A DNA stretch of 64,000 nucleotides from Planctomycetota bacterium (GTDB taxonomy: Bacteria > Planctomycetota > SZUA-567 > H5-PLA8), in the NCBI GenBank assembly GCA_015075375.1, contig JABTUM010000001.1, positions 2,351,201 to 2,415,200 of the forward strand. Reading direction: 5' to 3'. Below are positions 43,339 through 52,900 of the stretch, piece by piece. The position numbers were made by a program, and so were the translations under genes. The stretch's first letter is position 1, and each line of letters begins with the position of its first letter. The notes below the pieces were generated by a model. It was not told the DNA's origin, searched no databases, and saw only the letters and a list, made by a program, of their open reading frames with translations.

Positions 43339-44469
43339 CTAGGGCGCCCACTCAAAACGGCTGAAATAACGATCCCATGTTCGTAGCGCCGGCTTGGGCG
43401 TACCGTCCGGATAGGCCAGGCCGGTATGTACCCAGGCTTTGCCAATTTCATGCGCATCTCCGGTTAAATGCTCGAGCAACGGATCGAAATCGATAGGTAC
43501 CCAGTTAATGACGAAAGGAAAGCGATGCTTGCGAGCCTGTGCAAGCAGGAATGAAACGAATCGCTTTTGATCGCCCGGTTTCGCCAAGATGGGGTGACCC
43601 CAGATGGTGACCGGGTGAGAGATGGAGCCCGACTCGGAAATGGCAACCGGCTTTCCGTAAGCGAGTGCGGGAGCGAAATATTTCGAATGAACCCGGTTAT
43701 GCCCTCGCCCGAATTGATAAGTGCTGAGCGCCACCACATCAGCGTACGGCATCAGATCGGCCACACGAGAAGCTTGCAGGTGTACATTTGCTTTCGACGC
43801 TTCCTCGATACCTCGAAAGTGCTCGTACTGAATCGTAGGAAACATCGACAGAGTTGGAAACTCACGCTTTAATTCAAGGTACACATGAGCATGCAAATCG
43901 ACGTAGTCCTCCCATAGTGTGGGGTCGTTTGAAATTAGAATATTGGTTTCGATTCCTAGAGCTACGTAATGCGGTTGAAAATAGAGGATGGCGCGGCGCG
44001 CATACTGCGTGAAAGCTTGTTTCACATCCGGATGATTGAGTCGGTAGCCACTCCATGGTTCGGGCAGCGCCAGACCATCGGTTTCACCTGTGTAAAGCGC
44101 TAACCCGGTACGCTGGAAGTTCAGTGGCGTAATCGAAAGGAATATAGCTTGACCAGAAGAAGTCTTCGCAAGCCGGTTCGCCCATTCATCCTGCAGCCAT
44201 TGTGAAAAGGGTGCGCCGGAAAGTGCGGCATCCCAAGGCACGCCATTATCGAAGTGATGCATTATCACATCGGCGTGCGTATCAGCGAATGCGTAGGATG
44301 CATCGACCGCCTCATGGGTAAGATCCGAAGGCCAAGGCGTGAAACCCATTCTGAAACTACGTACCGATTTTTTGGCGCGAGGTGCAGGCTCCTGCGCAAA
44401 GCAAGGGGTGACGTACGCTCCATACCAATATACAAGCGCCGCCAAAAGGGTAAGTCCATGCCATCGCAT
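43339..44469 (-). CDS. Secreted glycoside hydrolase-like TIM-barrel protein
   Basis: 376 residues with a signal peptide (MRWHGLTLLAALVYWYGAY ... CFAQEP). The body has the beta-alpha barrel rhythm of GH-type enzymes: FRMGFTPWPSD, HADVIMHHFDNGVPW, HYVALGIETNILI (a likely acid/base Glu), YADVVALSTYQFG and KPVAISESGS (a likely nucleophile Glu), FVINWVPIDFDP. The two Glu positions are suggestive of a retaining GH-A clan fold but the family cannot be named. AAGGAG lies 10 bases upstream. Substrate unknown. The 267-base gap before the next minus gene shows no gene. Confidence 0.65.
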   Translation of the reverse strand: MRWHGLTLLAALVYWYGAYVTPCFAQEPAPRAKKSVRSFRMGFTPWPSDLTHEAVDASYAFADTHADVIMHHFDNGVPWDAALSGAPFSQWLQDEWANRLAKTSSGQAIFLSITPLNFQRTGLALYTGETDGLALPEPWSGYRLNHPDVKQAFTQYARRAILYFQPHYVALGIETNILISNDPTLWEDYVDLHAHVYLELKREFPTLSMFPTIQYEHFRGIEEASKANVHLQASRVADLMPYADVVALSTYQFGRGHNRVHSKYFAPALAYGKPVAISESGSISHPVTIWGHPILAKPGDQKRFVSFLLAQARKHRFPFVINWVPIDFDPLLEHLTGDAHEIGKAWVHTGLAYPDGTPKPALRTWDRYFSRFEWAP

Positions 44470-44736
44470 CGTTGCGGAACTCCTTAAAGTGCAAATGCGG
44501 AGTGGCAAGAGGCGTACCAGACAACTTGAACTCACCCTTGTTTATTCAACTATCGATCGGCCAGGATAATTTGCCTATGCGGAGTAGGTCGACAGGTGGA
44601 TTTGAATGCAGATCAACTCCGCGCAACCTGCACTTTCGAGACAAACGCCCCTCGAGCGTTGTTCGAGCGTGTAGGAAACTCGCACAAGTAGCCAAGGTGC
44701 GCTTGCCGGCTTTCGCCACAAGCCACGATGTGCGTG

Positions 44737-46026
44737 CTATTTCGAGGTTGGCGCCGAAAGGGCTTCCGGCGCGGGATGGTTCTTCATAAACTCTCGGCTG
44801 ATCGCCAGCGCTCGCAAGGCGTATGCAGTTACCAGCACGCTGTCGTTCTCCATCCAACGCGCACTGTCCAGGTTGACCCACGAACCGTCTTTTTTCTGAA
44901 GCGAAAGTAACTTTTCAGTCAACTCCTGCGCCCAGACGTGTTTCTTGCCGTCGCTGGTCTCAATCACCGGTTCGCCGTAGGCCGCCAGGGCTTTCGCCAT
45001 GGTCATGTAGTAATAGTAGAGCCCGTCGGCGCCGATGTTGCGATTTTCGTCGAGCGTGTAGTTATCGCGTACCCAGCGCCACGCGCCTTGCACTTTGGGG
45101 TCGTCTTTCGACACGTTCATATAGAGGAAGCTTTTGAGTCCCGCGTAGCTCATTAGGCCGTAGCTCTTGGGCACGCGCTTCCCTTCACGATTGGTCCCGT
45201 CCGGAGGCTTGGATTCGCCCGGTCGGTATATGAAACCACCGTCGTTATCCAAGGCCGTTTCCGCGGCGGGCAAATCGTTCGTTTCGGTGTTGTTCTGCAG
45301 GCGCGAGAAGAAAAGCTGCGCGTTCTTGAAGGCCTCGTCATTTTCGTCGACACCGACCTCCTTTAAGGATTCCACCCACATCGCGGTGACACTGCCATCG
45401 GGGCGCGATCCGGCATTGTAGCCGACGCCGCCCGAACTGGGATCGCCCGGCATTACCCCACGCTGAACTTGCAGTAGGTAATCTTTGGCCTTTGCCAGCA
45501 CGCCGTCGTACTTGGGATCCTTTAACGCCTTCAGAGCCATGACGCTTACGGCCGTCGTATACACCTCGACCCCCAAACCAGGAGTACAGATGCTGCCGTT
45601 GGGCTGTTGCCTGCTCACGATGGCCTCGGCCGCCTTCTCCAGCATTGCCTTATCTTCAGACAACAGATCCACAGGCATGCGCGCCAATGCATCAACCACC
45701 AGCGCCGTAAAACCAGGCTTGGGATCGGCCCAGCCGCGCGAGAAGTGACCGTCAACTTCCTGGTAGACGCGCAGGTACTCGAACCCCTTGCGGATGCCAT
45801 CCAGGGACGGATCGCCCGTAGGCGCTACGACGCGCGGAGCTACTTCTGGAACTTTGTGATGGGGCATGACGTACGGATACAAAATCAGCGCCAGCAGCGC
45901 CAAAAGAACCAGACCGGCGGGAATGGCCAGCAGCACTTTCTTCCATCGAGCCATTTTGGTGGGTTGGATGTTAGTTTCCTGTACAGCCTCTGGTGCGGAA
46001 GTGGCGTCGATTTGGTCAGTGCTCAT
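44737..46026 (-). CDS. Membrane-anchored prenyltransferase/squalene-cyclase-repeat protein
   Basis: 429 residues: an N-terminal cytoplasmic segment, one span at ~32-51 (VLLAIPAGLVLLALLALIL) and an outer alpha/alpha toroid of repeats such as GIRKGFEYLRVYQEVDGHF, EAIVSRQQPNGSI, GLMSYAGLKSFLYM and LLSLQKKDGSWVN. These are the QxxDGSW-type repeats shared by squalene cyclases and prenyltransferases. The DXDD catalytic aspartates of a true cyclase are not seen, so an enzymatic function is doubtful. The start ATG 46026 has AGGGGA 5 bases upstream. Such proteins are common and uncharacterised in Planctomycetota. Confidence 0.75.
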   Translation of the reverse strand: MSTDQIDATSAPEAVQETNIQPTKMARWKKVLLAIPAGLVLLALLALILYPYVMPHHKVPEVAPRVVAPTGDPSLDGIRKGFEYLRVYQEVDGHFSRGWADPKPGFTALVVDALARMPVDLLSEDKAMLEKAAEAIVSRQQPNGSICTPGLGVEVYTTAVSVMALKALKDPKYDGVLAKAKDYLLQVQRGVMPGDPSSGGVGYNAGSRPDGSVTAMWVESLKEVGVDENDEAFKNAQLFFSRLQNNTETNDLPAAETALDNDGGFIYRPGESKPPDGTNREGKRVPKSYGLMSYAGLKSFLYMNVSKDDPKVQGAWRWVRDNYTLDENRNIGADGLYYYYMTMAKALAAYGEPVIETSDGKKHVWAQELTEKLLSLQKKDGSWVNLDSARWMENDSVLVTAYALRALAISREFMKNHPAPEALSAPTSK

Positions 46027-46208
46027 CGTGTTCCCCTGGGAGCAGGCTTCCTTACGTGACCCATTATGCAAGACTCGTTCCAAAATAAGTACTGAATCCG
46101 GAAGAGTCTACAGCGCCGAATTTCCCGCCGACAACTATCCCCTCAAGTTTTGAGCGCCTGGACCTTCTTCTGCTTAATCGCAAGGCACTCAAATCGGAGA
46201 TCCCGCCT

Positions 46209-46961
46209 ATGAGACGCTTTCTCGCTCTCCTGGCTTCGGTCCTGCTTCTTACATTCCCGCTCGCGCAGGCAGCGGAAGAAAAGCCTCCCACCGCGGATGT
46301 AGAAGCGCTCGCCAAGCTGCTTCAGGGCGAGGCGTACGAAACCAGAGCTTCGGTTCAACTGGCTTTCCTGGCACAGGGAATTCCAGGCATTCCGGCGCTG
46401 GAGAAGCTGGAAACACGGGTGCGCGAGGACGAGGAATCGCGTGTTTGGATCGCGAAAATCTACGCGGACTTGCGCATTCAGCTCTGCCGTGTGGCCGCGG
46501 GATTGGAGCAACCGGCCTGGCTCGAGCGATTGCCCGAGCACCTGGCGGCATGCGGGCCAAACAGCCTTCACAGACTGGGCGTCGAACGTACCACGGACGG
46601 CGCGTGGCACTTGAGCTTCCCCGTTCGCACCTTGGCCGATCCGAACCGGCTTCGCAGCCTGGAATACCTGGCCGCGCCGCCGTCGGGAGAAAAGGATCAC
46701 GAAGTCCTGGTGCGCATTGAAGAAGCGGATTGGACCAGGTTTCGGGGGGCTTGGCGTGAAAATGCCAAACTCGTATTAAGCTGGAAAAATGCCGATGGAG
46801 AATCGGTATTGCGATCGGTCGCAGAATTGTTGCCTTGGGCCAAACCCAATCCTAACGCATTTGGTCTGGATCTAGGCCGCAATACGGACGAAAGCGCGAA
46901 CGATAAGCTCCCTCCGCACGCCACGGACGTGGCGCTTCTGGTTCCATTCGCGAAGCCCTAA
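46209..46961 (+). CDS. Secreted protein with HEAT-like module
   Basis: 250 residues, signal peptide (MRRFLALLASVLLLTFPLAQ ... AEEK). The next ~65 residues contain the recurring HEAT-like pair (LAKLLQGEAYETRASVQLAFLAQG, then VREDEESRVWIAKIYADLR) also seen in two other secreted proteins of this window. The remainder (~115-250) has strand-rich sequence with no recognised motif. Function unknown. Divergent from the cyclase-repeat gene. Confidence 0.68.
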   Translation: MRRFLALLASVLLLTFPLAQAAEEKPPTADVEALAKLLQGEAYETRASVQLAFLAQGIPGIPALEKLETRVREDEESRVWIAKIYADLRIQLCRVAAGLEQPAWLERLPEHLAACGPNSLHRLGVERTTDGAWHLSFPVRTLADPNRLRSLEYLAAPPSGEKDHEVLVRIEEADWTRFRGAWRENAKLVLSWKNADGESVLRSVAELLPWAKPNPNAFGLDLGRNTDESANDKLPPHATDVALLVPFAKP

Positions 46962-47029
46962 ACGAGTAGTTGAGAATCGGCTACAGGACTGTCACAGGAT
47001 CGGCCAACGTGTGTTTGCCCCATGCGCAA

Positions 47030-47758
47030 TTAGAGCATGCTAGGCGTAGCCGTCAGCAGCGTTCGCCATGCACCCATCAGCCCGTTGGCCGCGGCATCGC
47101 TCCCGCGCTTCAAACGCATCAATGCGCCGACGCGTCGAGGATCGCGAAGCACAAATTTGGCTACCTGCCCCACGCGCACCTCGCCCGATTCGGTCAGAAA
47201 GCTCCCGACTTGCTCCGGCAGATCGTCTTCCACGGTATCGCTGATGGTCCGCATCGCAAAAAAAGGAATCTTGGCCTGCCGAGCGACGCGAGCGACAGCC
47301 GCAGCTTCCATATCTACGGCCAGCGCATTGAGCGCCGCACCCAACGCCCGCTTACCGGCGCCGGTAAACACAGGTTCGGCGACGGTAACCAGCGTTCCGC
47401 TTCGGTGCGCCATACTTTTCGATACAAGAGTCTGATGCGCACGCTCCAGCCACGCCGCGTCGGCCTCGAGTGGCTCACCGGCTAGCGGCGCTTGCGGATC
47501 CCGGCAAGCCAGCACCCGCGCGCCAAGCACAATCGCCCCAGCTTCCAGGCCGGGGGCAAGCGCACCGCTAAAGCCGGTCGAGATCAGTACCGTCGCGCGG
47601 CTCTGCGTGATCAGTTCCTGCGCCGCCCGCTGCGCCGCCGCGCCGCCCACACCGCCGCGCCGAAGCTTTACGCATTCGCGGACTTCCGGCGGCAAGCCGT
47701 CGAGCGCACCTTGCAGCGCCGCGTACTCTTCCTTGAGGGCAAGGACAATGCCGAGCAG
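47030..47758 (-). CDS. Nucleosidase/phosphorylase-superfamily protein (MTA/SAH nucleosidase-like)
   Basis: The purine nucleosidase pattern is visible: ISTGFSGALAPGLEAGAIVLG, VDMEAAAVARVA (ribose-binding Glu) and FFAMRTISDTVED with the catalytic Asp. No ATG/GTG/TTG start upstream gives the conserved N-terminus: the first such codon, TTG 47695, would remove it, yet the frame continues upstream as IVLALKEEYAALQ, which is exactly the family opening. I extend to CTG 47758 with GGG about 8 bases upstream; ATT 47749 is another option. In-frame stop occurs ~40 bases further up. HpnG-type phosphorylase is an alternative. Follows osmC by 62 bases. Confidence 0.72.
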   Translation of the reverse strand: MLGIVLALKEEYAALQGALDGLPPEVRECVKLRRGGVGGAAAQRAAQELITQSRATVLISTGFSGALAPGLEAGAIVLGARVLACRDPQAPLAGEPLEADAAWLERAHQTLVSKSMAHRSGTLVTVAEPVFTGAGKRALGAALNALAVDMEAAAVARVARQAKIPFFAMRTISDTVEDDLPEQVGSFLTESGEVRVGQVAKFVLRDPRRVGALMRLKRGSDAAANGLMGAWRTLLTATPSML

Positions 47759-47820
47759 AGGATTACCCGACCTTTCTCGATGCGCTTACGACCATTCGCA
47801 GGCCGCTCGCGATACTTCGC

Positions 47821-48237
47821 TCATTCCCACACGTACTGGATCGGAATCTCGACATCCGGGTGAATGCTGCGGTGCACGGGGCAGGTGGCCGCAGCGGCGG
47901 TGAGCTTCTTACGGTCGTCCTCACTCAGCTTGGCGCCGTTCTTGATGCGGAAGGTAACGGTGAGCTTTTTTATGCGTCGGTCAGGCCCGGTAAGCATCTC
48001 CTTGACCACGTTCACCGTACTGCCTTCAATCGGATACTTATTCCGTTGCGCGACGATGCCCATAATCGTGAGCATGCAAGTCCCCAGCGCGGTGCCGACC
48101 AAGTCGGTGGGGCTGAACAGTTCACCCTTTCCTTGGTTATCGAGCGGTGCATCGGTTTGCAATTCGCTGCCCGAAGGCGCATGGGTGGCTTTGCAGCGTA
48201 ACTGGCCTTCGTAAACGACATTCACTTCGACGGACAT
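47821..48237 (-). CDS. OsmC family protein
   Basis: Peroxidase-type protein that reduces organic hydroperoxides with two cysteines. C54 is in ALGTCMLTI and the second Cys (~118) is in ATCPVHRSI. The N-terminal beta-sheet (VEVNVVYEGQLRCKATH) and a helix between complete the fold. 138 residues is typical; it is an OsmC-like rather than Ohr-like form. The start has an excellent AGGAGG 7 bases upstream. Stands between the pseudouridine synthase and the nucleosidase on the same strand. Confidence 0.92.
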   Translation of the reverse strand: MSVEVNVVYEGQLRCKATHAPSGSELQTDAPLDNQGKGELFSPTDLVGTALGTCMLTIMGIVAQRNKYPIEGSTVNVVKEMLTGPDRRIKKLTVTFRIKNGAKLSEDDRKKLTAAAATCPVHRSIHPDVEIPIQYVWE

Positions 48238-48308
48238 GGCGATTCCTCCTCACGCAGAAAGGGCATTAGACCGCCTGGCGAGCGCTTAGGCAAGCGTGGC
48301 GCGAGCGG

Positions 48309-49859
48309 TCAGCGGCGTCGTTCCCAAGGCGGGCGTTGCACGGGCTTGTGCGGATCGCGGTACTTGCTCAGGACGCGTATGAATTCTTTGAAATCCTTGG
48401 GAAACGCAGCCTCGATGGTCTGCATGCGCCCGGAAACGGGGTGCTTGAAGGTGAGACTGGCCGCATGGAGCGGCACGCGATTGAGAACAATCTCGGCGCC
48501 CTGCTCGGAACCGCCGCTGGCAAGGCTGAACTCTTTGAAGCGCAACGGCGTACGCCGACCGTAGAGCGGGTCGTAGGCCAAGGGGTGCCCTTCGGCGGCG
48601 AGGTGCACCCGAATCTGGTGTAGACGGCCGGTGCGTGGCTCACAGCGCACGAGTGTGTATCCCTTGAAACGTTCTTCGACAATCACGCGCGTTTCGCACG
48701 ATTTGCCGCCTGTCTCTCCCTCGCGAAGCGCTTGGCCTTTCTTGACGGCCCGCAAAGGACCGCGGTGCAGCTTACGTTTCACCCACGCCGGTGCGCGCGA
48801 ATCGACCTGCTTGGACCGGGGATTCTCTTCGGCCTGCTTTACGTAGGCGATGGCACGGCGTATGACGCGTTCGTCCCACGGAACTTCCCCCGTCACGACC
48901 GCGTAATACACCTTCTGGATCTGGTGAAACGCGAACTGCTTGATCAGGATATCGCGCGCTTCGGGAGTCTTGGCGACAAGCAAGCAACCGGTGGTGTCCA
49001 TATCCAACCGGTGGCAGAACCAAAAACCCAAGCGATTCTGTGGCTTCGACTGCGCATGCTGAATGGGTGGCGCAGGGCGCGGAGTGGGCGCTTCAACTGG
49101 CCCGAGTGGATTCTTGCGGCGTATCACCAAGGGCGCGGGCGCGCTTCCCGTGTCATCGCTATCGGCAATTACAATCGGCTTGGAAGCGGCAGCTTTAAAC
49201 GGGAGCGGCGGCGGCGCCAGTTCGCTCTCGTCGGCGTCGTCCTCTTCCAGCCATTTGGGCTTGGCATCGGGAGGCGGCTCGGGAAGCTCGGTATCGAGAT
49301 CGGGGAAATCTTCCTCCGCACCCAAGTCGGTGCTCTCGACCTCTTCTTCGGATTCTTCGAACGCTTCCTCACCTTTAGGTTCGCCTTGCATGGAGCGCCG
49401 CTCACCGTTCGGCATGGGTACCGAAAGCGGCGGATAGAAACGCTTCAGGACGTCTTCGAGCGTTTCGTGGCGATGCGGCCCTGCGTCGGCGTGGTGAATC
49501 GCAATGCCAGGAGGTTTACCCAGCACCAGGATGGCCTCGTCCTCGTAGTGTCGATGAATCTGGCGGCCGTGAGCTGTAACCAGTTTGGGCGCTTTGGCTC
49601 GGACGATTTGCGCGCGTAGCTCGCGAGCATGCGGATCGGGGCAATCGAGCACGTCGCCGGTCTTGACGGTTTCGTTGCCGCGTGCGGGCCGGCCGTTCAG
49701 AAGCACGGCCGCATCGCGAAAGAGTACCTTCACATCGCGGCGGCTGAATCCCGGCAACAAGGCGGCCAAGGCACGGTCGGCTCGAAAGCCGGCCTCGGAA
49801 GCGCCCACTTTTACCTGGGCACGCGGGATATCGGAGGATGATGCGGAGGGGCTGGACAT
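48309..49859 (-). CDS. RluA family pseudouridine synthase with large internal insertion
   Basis: Converts specific uridines of rRNA or tRNA to pseudouridine. An N-terminal S4-like RNA-binding domain (~18-75, FRADRALAALLPGFSRRDV) precedes the catalytic domain, split in two: the first strands (ILVLGKPPGIAIHH) end near 140, then ~130 residues of acidic and proline-rich low-complexity sequence intervene (~145-275), and catalysis resumes with HRLDMDTTG, holding the nucleophilic Asp (~286), then RTGRLHQIRVH. At 516 residues it is far longer than usual (~300). The RNA target is unknown. ATG 49859 fits the S4 start. Confidence 0.9.
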   Translation of the reverse strand: MSSPSASSSDIPRAQVKVGASEAGFRADRALAALLPGFSRRDVKVLFRDAAVLLNGRPARGNETVKTGDVLDCPDPHARELRAQIVRAKAPKLVTAHGRQIHRHYEDEAILVLGKPPGIAIHHADAGPHRHETLEDVLKRFYPPLSVPMPNGERRSMQGEPKGEEAFEESEEEVESTDLGAEEDFPDLDTELPEPPPDAKPKWLEEDDADESELAPPPLPFKAAASKPIVIADSDDTGSAPAPLVIRRKNPLGPVEAPTPRPAPPIQHAQSKPQNRLGFWFCHRLDMDTTGCLLVAKTPEARDILIKQFAFHQIQKVYYAVVTGEVPWDERVIRRAIAYVKQAEENPRSKQVDSRAPAWVKRKLHRGPLRAVKKGQALREGETGGKSCETRVIVEERFKGYTLVRCEPRTGRLHQIRVHLAAEGHPLAYDPLYGRRTPLRFKEFSLASGGSEQGAEIVLNRVPLHAASLTFKHPVSGRMQTIEAAFPKDFKEFIRVLSKYRDPHKPVQRPPWERRR

Positions 49860-49918
49860 GGCGGTATTGTGCCGCCCGGGACCGCAGGCGGCAACGCCGT
49901 CCGCGAAATAGCTCGCGG

Positions 49919-52900
49919 TTAGGGTTTGGTGTCGATGGGCTGGTCGAAACCGGCGGTCTCTCGGGTAGACTTCTCCTGCTCCGTACTCCGCCGAATCAAT
50001 TCACGAGCTTTCTGAAGCACGGCTTCCGGTATTTCAATCTTAAGCCTGCCCAACTCCGTTACGCCACCCGCATGGATTTCCACGGTTTGAAGCGTCAGCG
50101 TTTTGGATAATCGTTGCGTACCCCACCCAAGGCGATCGGGAATGGTCGGGTGCGGCAGTACGCCGTAACGGACAAAGGTAGCATTGATCTTATAGGTACC
50201 GGCGGGAAGCCCGTTAACGACCAAGATCTCTGCATCCGACTGCTCATAATCAGCGGGCGGCGTTCCAATCAACAGCGGAATCTGTCGGTCGTTGACATCT
50301 TCCGGAACCGACCAAGAGTATTCCGCGAGCGCCTGTTCACTCACTACCTCGAGCTTGATCTGGCATAAATCTTCATCCTCCGGGCGAATGGCCGCGCCGG
50401 TCCATTCTGGTTTCAACTTTAGACTTCCCGTATCCGGCAGTTGCAATTCGATCTCGGGCAGCTTGTCCCATGCCAGTCGGCCGCCTGGAACGGTTTTTAT
50501 TTGCAAGCCTTTGACCAGAATTCCTGCACTCGCGAATGCATGTGGGTACTCCGAATCTTCGGGAGGGTACACGAGCAGGTCATACGCTCCTTCCCCAAGA
50601 TCGAATTCGTGGATACAGCCGCTCTCGCCGATTTCCGCGGTCCTGAATTCCGCCGCCTCCAGGCTGTCCTCGGCCTTTTCGTATTCGGGAATCAGGGGTT
50701 GCCAATCTCCCGATCGGCAGCACTTGACGAAGCCGCCCACATAAGCCTTGGGGAAGCGCAGGCGAAGTCCGGCAGGTTGCACCATTCTGAGGCGGCATGG
50801 TTCCTGCCGTCCCTCGGTCAGTTCGAACCGAACGGCGCTTTCCGATACGAGCGTAGGATGGATCGCGTAGACAAGGTAGTCCGCTGGCGACAACAGTTGA
50901 AAACGAAAGTGGCCGTTCGCCTCCATGCCCGTCGAACGGCAACCCTCGTAACTCTCAAGCATGACGACAACGGTGGCAGGATCGGTTCCAGGAGGCAGTT
51001 CCACTTCACCGGCCACGCTCAACCCAGATTTGAGCACCAGCGCAATCTCGGTTTCCGTATCCGCTTTGATCTCGACCGGCTCCGATTGAGCTTCGAAGTA
51101 CCCGGCCAACTGGGTTCGGAAACGGCGTTTTCCGACGGCGATGCCTTTGAAGACGGCCTGTCCTTGGGCATTTGTCCCACGAGTAAAACGATCGCGGTCG
51201 TAATCATCGTCATCCAACTGCGCCGTACTGGGTTCAGGCCAAACCAAAGCTCCCGGCAGCAGCTTGCCCTCTCCGTCTCGAACCGTGACCTTGGCTCGGC
51301 CGTAAGCCTGCTCTTTGAGGCGAATCTCGAGCGCGTCCACCTTTACGCCCGGCACCGTCAAGTCCACTTCGGATTGCAAGGTGCTGCTCAGACGCGCACG
51401 AACTTTTTGGGGTACGCCGTCATCTTGATCGGGCTCGATTTCGAAGGATCCGTCTGCCTCCGTTTCAATGGACCAATGCACTCGACTGAACTCAATCTCA
51501 ACTTGGGCTTCTGAGGCCGGCTTGCCGTTTTCGAGAAAAACTCTTCCGGCCAAGCGTCCTACACCTGGTGGCGCGCTGGGCTCGCGAGTTTGAATGGTCT
51601 GTTCGGCTTGCTTGCCGTCCTGAACTTCAATTCCAAACACCACAACCGGCTTTTCGCTGGCCAGTACGGCGCAGATCATCCACGCGCCTGCCGGCACGCG
51701 CGCGAAGGTAAACTGACCATCCGGTCCAGAGCGTGCATGCCGCAGGAGCGGCATATGCTTCGAAATTTCCCCGTCCGAATTGACGATCCAGTAATAAAGC
51801 GCAAACAATTGCTTGGTGCTGCGCGGCGCCATCGGATCGTCCTGCGGGAGGGCAAACAGTTGTACCGACGAAAGCCCTTTCCCTGCTGCGTCCAAGACTC
51901 GCCCACCGATGGATCCGCCTGAACCCGGTTTAAGTCCTTTCACGTTCGCCGTGGCGCCGGCGTCGACTTGAACTTCGCGATGCACTACGGTCGATCCCAA
52001 AGGCGAGCGGACCAGGAGGCGATAGCGTCCAGGCTCCAGGTTCTCCAGTTTGATCTTTCCTGACTCGTCGACCTGCTTCGAGAATGAGTCGCGGTCGTCC
52101 AACATCTCCTCGTTCTGCAACATGGTATACAGCCTGCGGCGGAATTCGGCTTCCCGGCCAAGCGGCGCCAAAGGCTGCGCGCAACACAAAACGGTCGCGT
52201 GCTTGACCGACTGGCCTTGCTCATCGAGTACTTCGATCTCAAGTGCGCCAGAATTTTTAGGCGCTTTTGCTTTGAGTTTGACCGGCGCGGGCAATTCGAA
52301 AACTTGGCCGGGCTCAACGCGTACATGCGGAATCAGTACAGGCTCTTTATCCTCTCCGACTACGGCCAAGGTGTATATGCCTGCCACCCGGTCTTCGATA
52401 TTAAACACACCTTGCTCATCGGTACTTTTCGCGTTCGTGTCTTCCCGATCCGTATTAGGCATGAACTCATGGATGAGTTCCTCGATCGGACGCCCGAGGT
52501 CGGCCGGCCTGATATCCAGGATCCCCACCTGGGCATCTACCAAGGGCGCGCCCGTTTCCGAATCGACAACTTTGCCCCGAATATGTCCTAAAGGCGTCAG
52601 TACGACGATTCGCCGATTCAATCCGGGCTGCAGGATCAAGTAAGGATGCGAACCCCTTCTTAAGCGCTCGCTCGCACCGGTCCAATCCACAGTTGGATAG
52701 CTGGGCCCGGCAGGGAGGCCGTCCTTCAGCAATCGGCCGTTCGAGTCGGTGGTAAGTTCGGCGGCAGCCGATTCGGATTCGCGGTGCGCATGAAAGGGAT
52801 TACCTTCACTTGTAGGCCAATGCGCCTTCGCCTTTTTCCCAGCCCAAGGTTTGCCATAAGGGTCGAAGACTTCGAATTGCAGCGTGGCCAGACTCAGGTG

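Noticed and set aside
41895..47758. Possible hopanoid gene set (HpnK-like, HpnG-like and squalene-cyclase-repeat proteins within 6 kb)
   Set aside because: The repeat protein is short, membrane-anchored and lacks DXDD; the others are broad families and are separated by unrelated genes on mixed strands.
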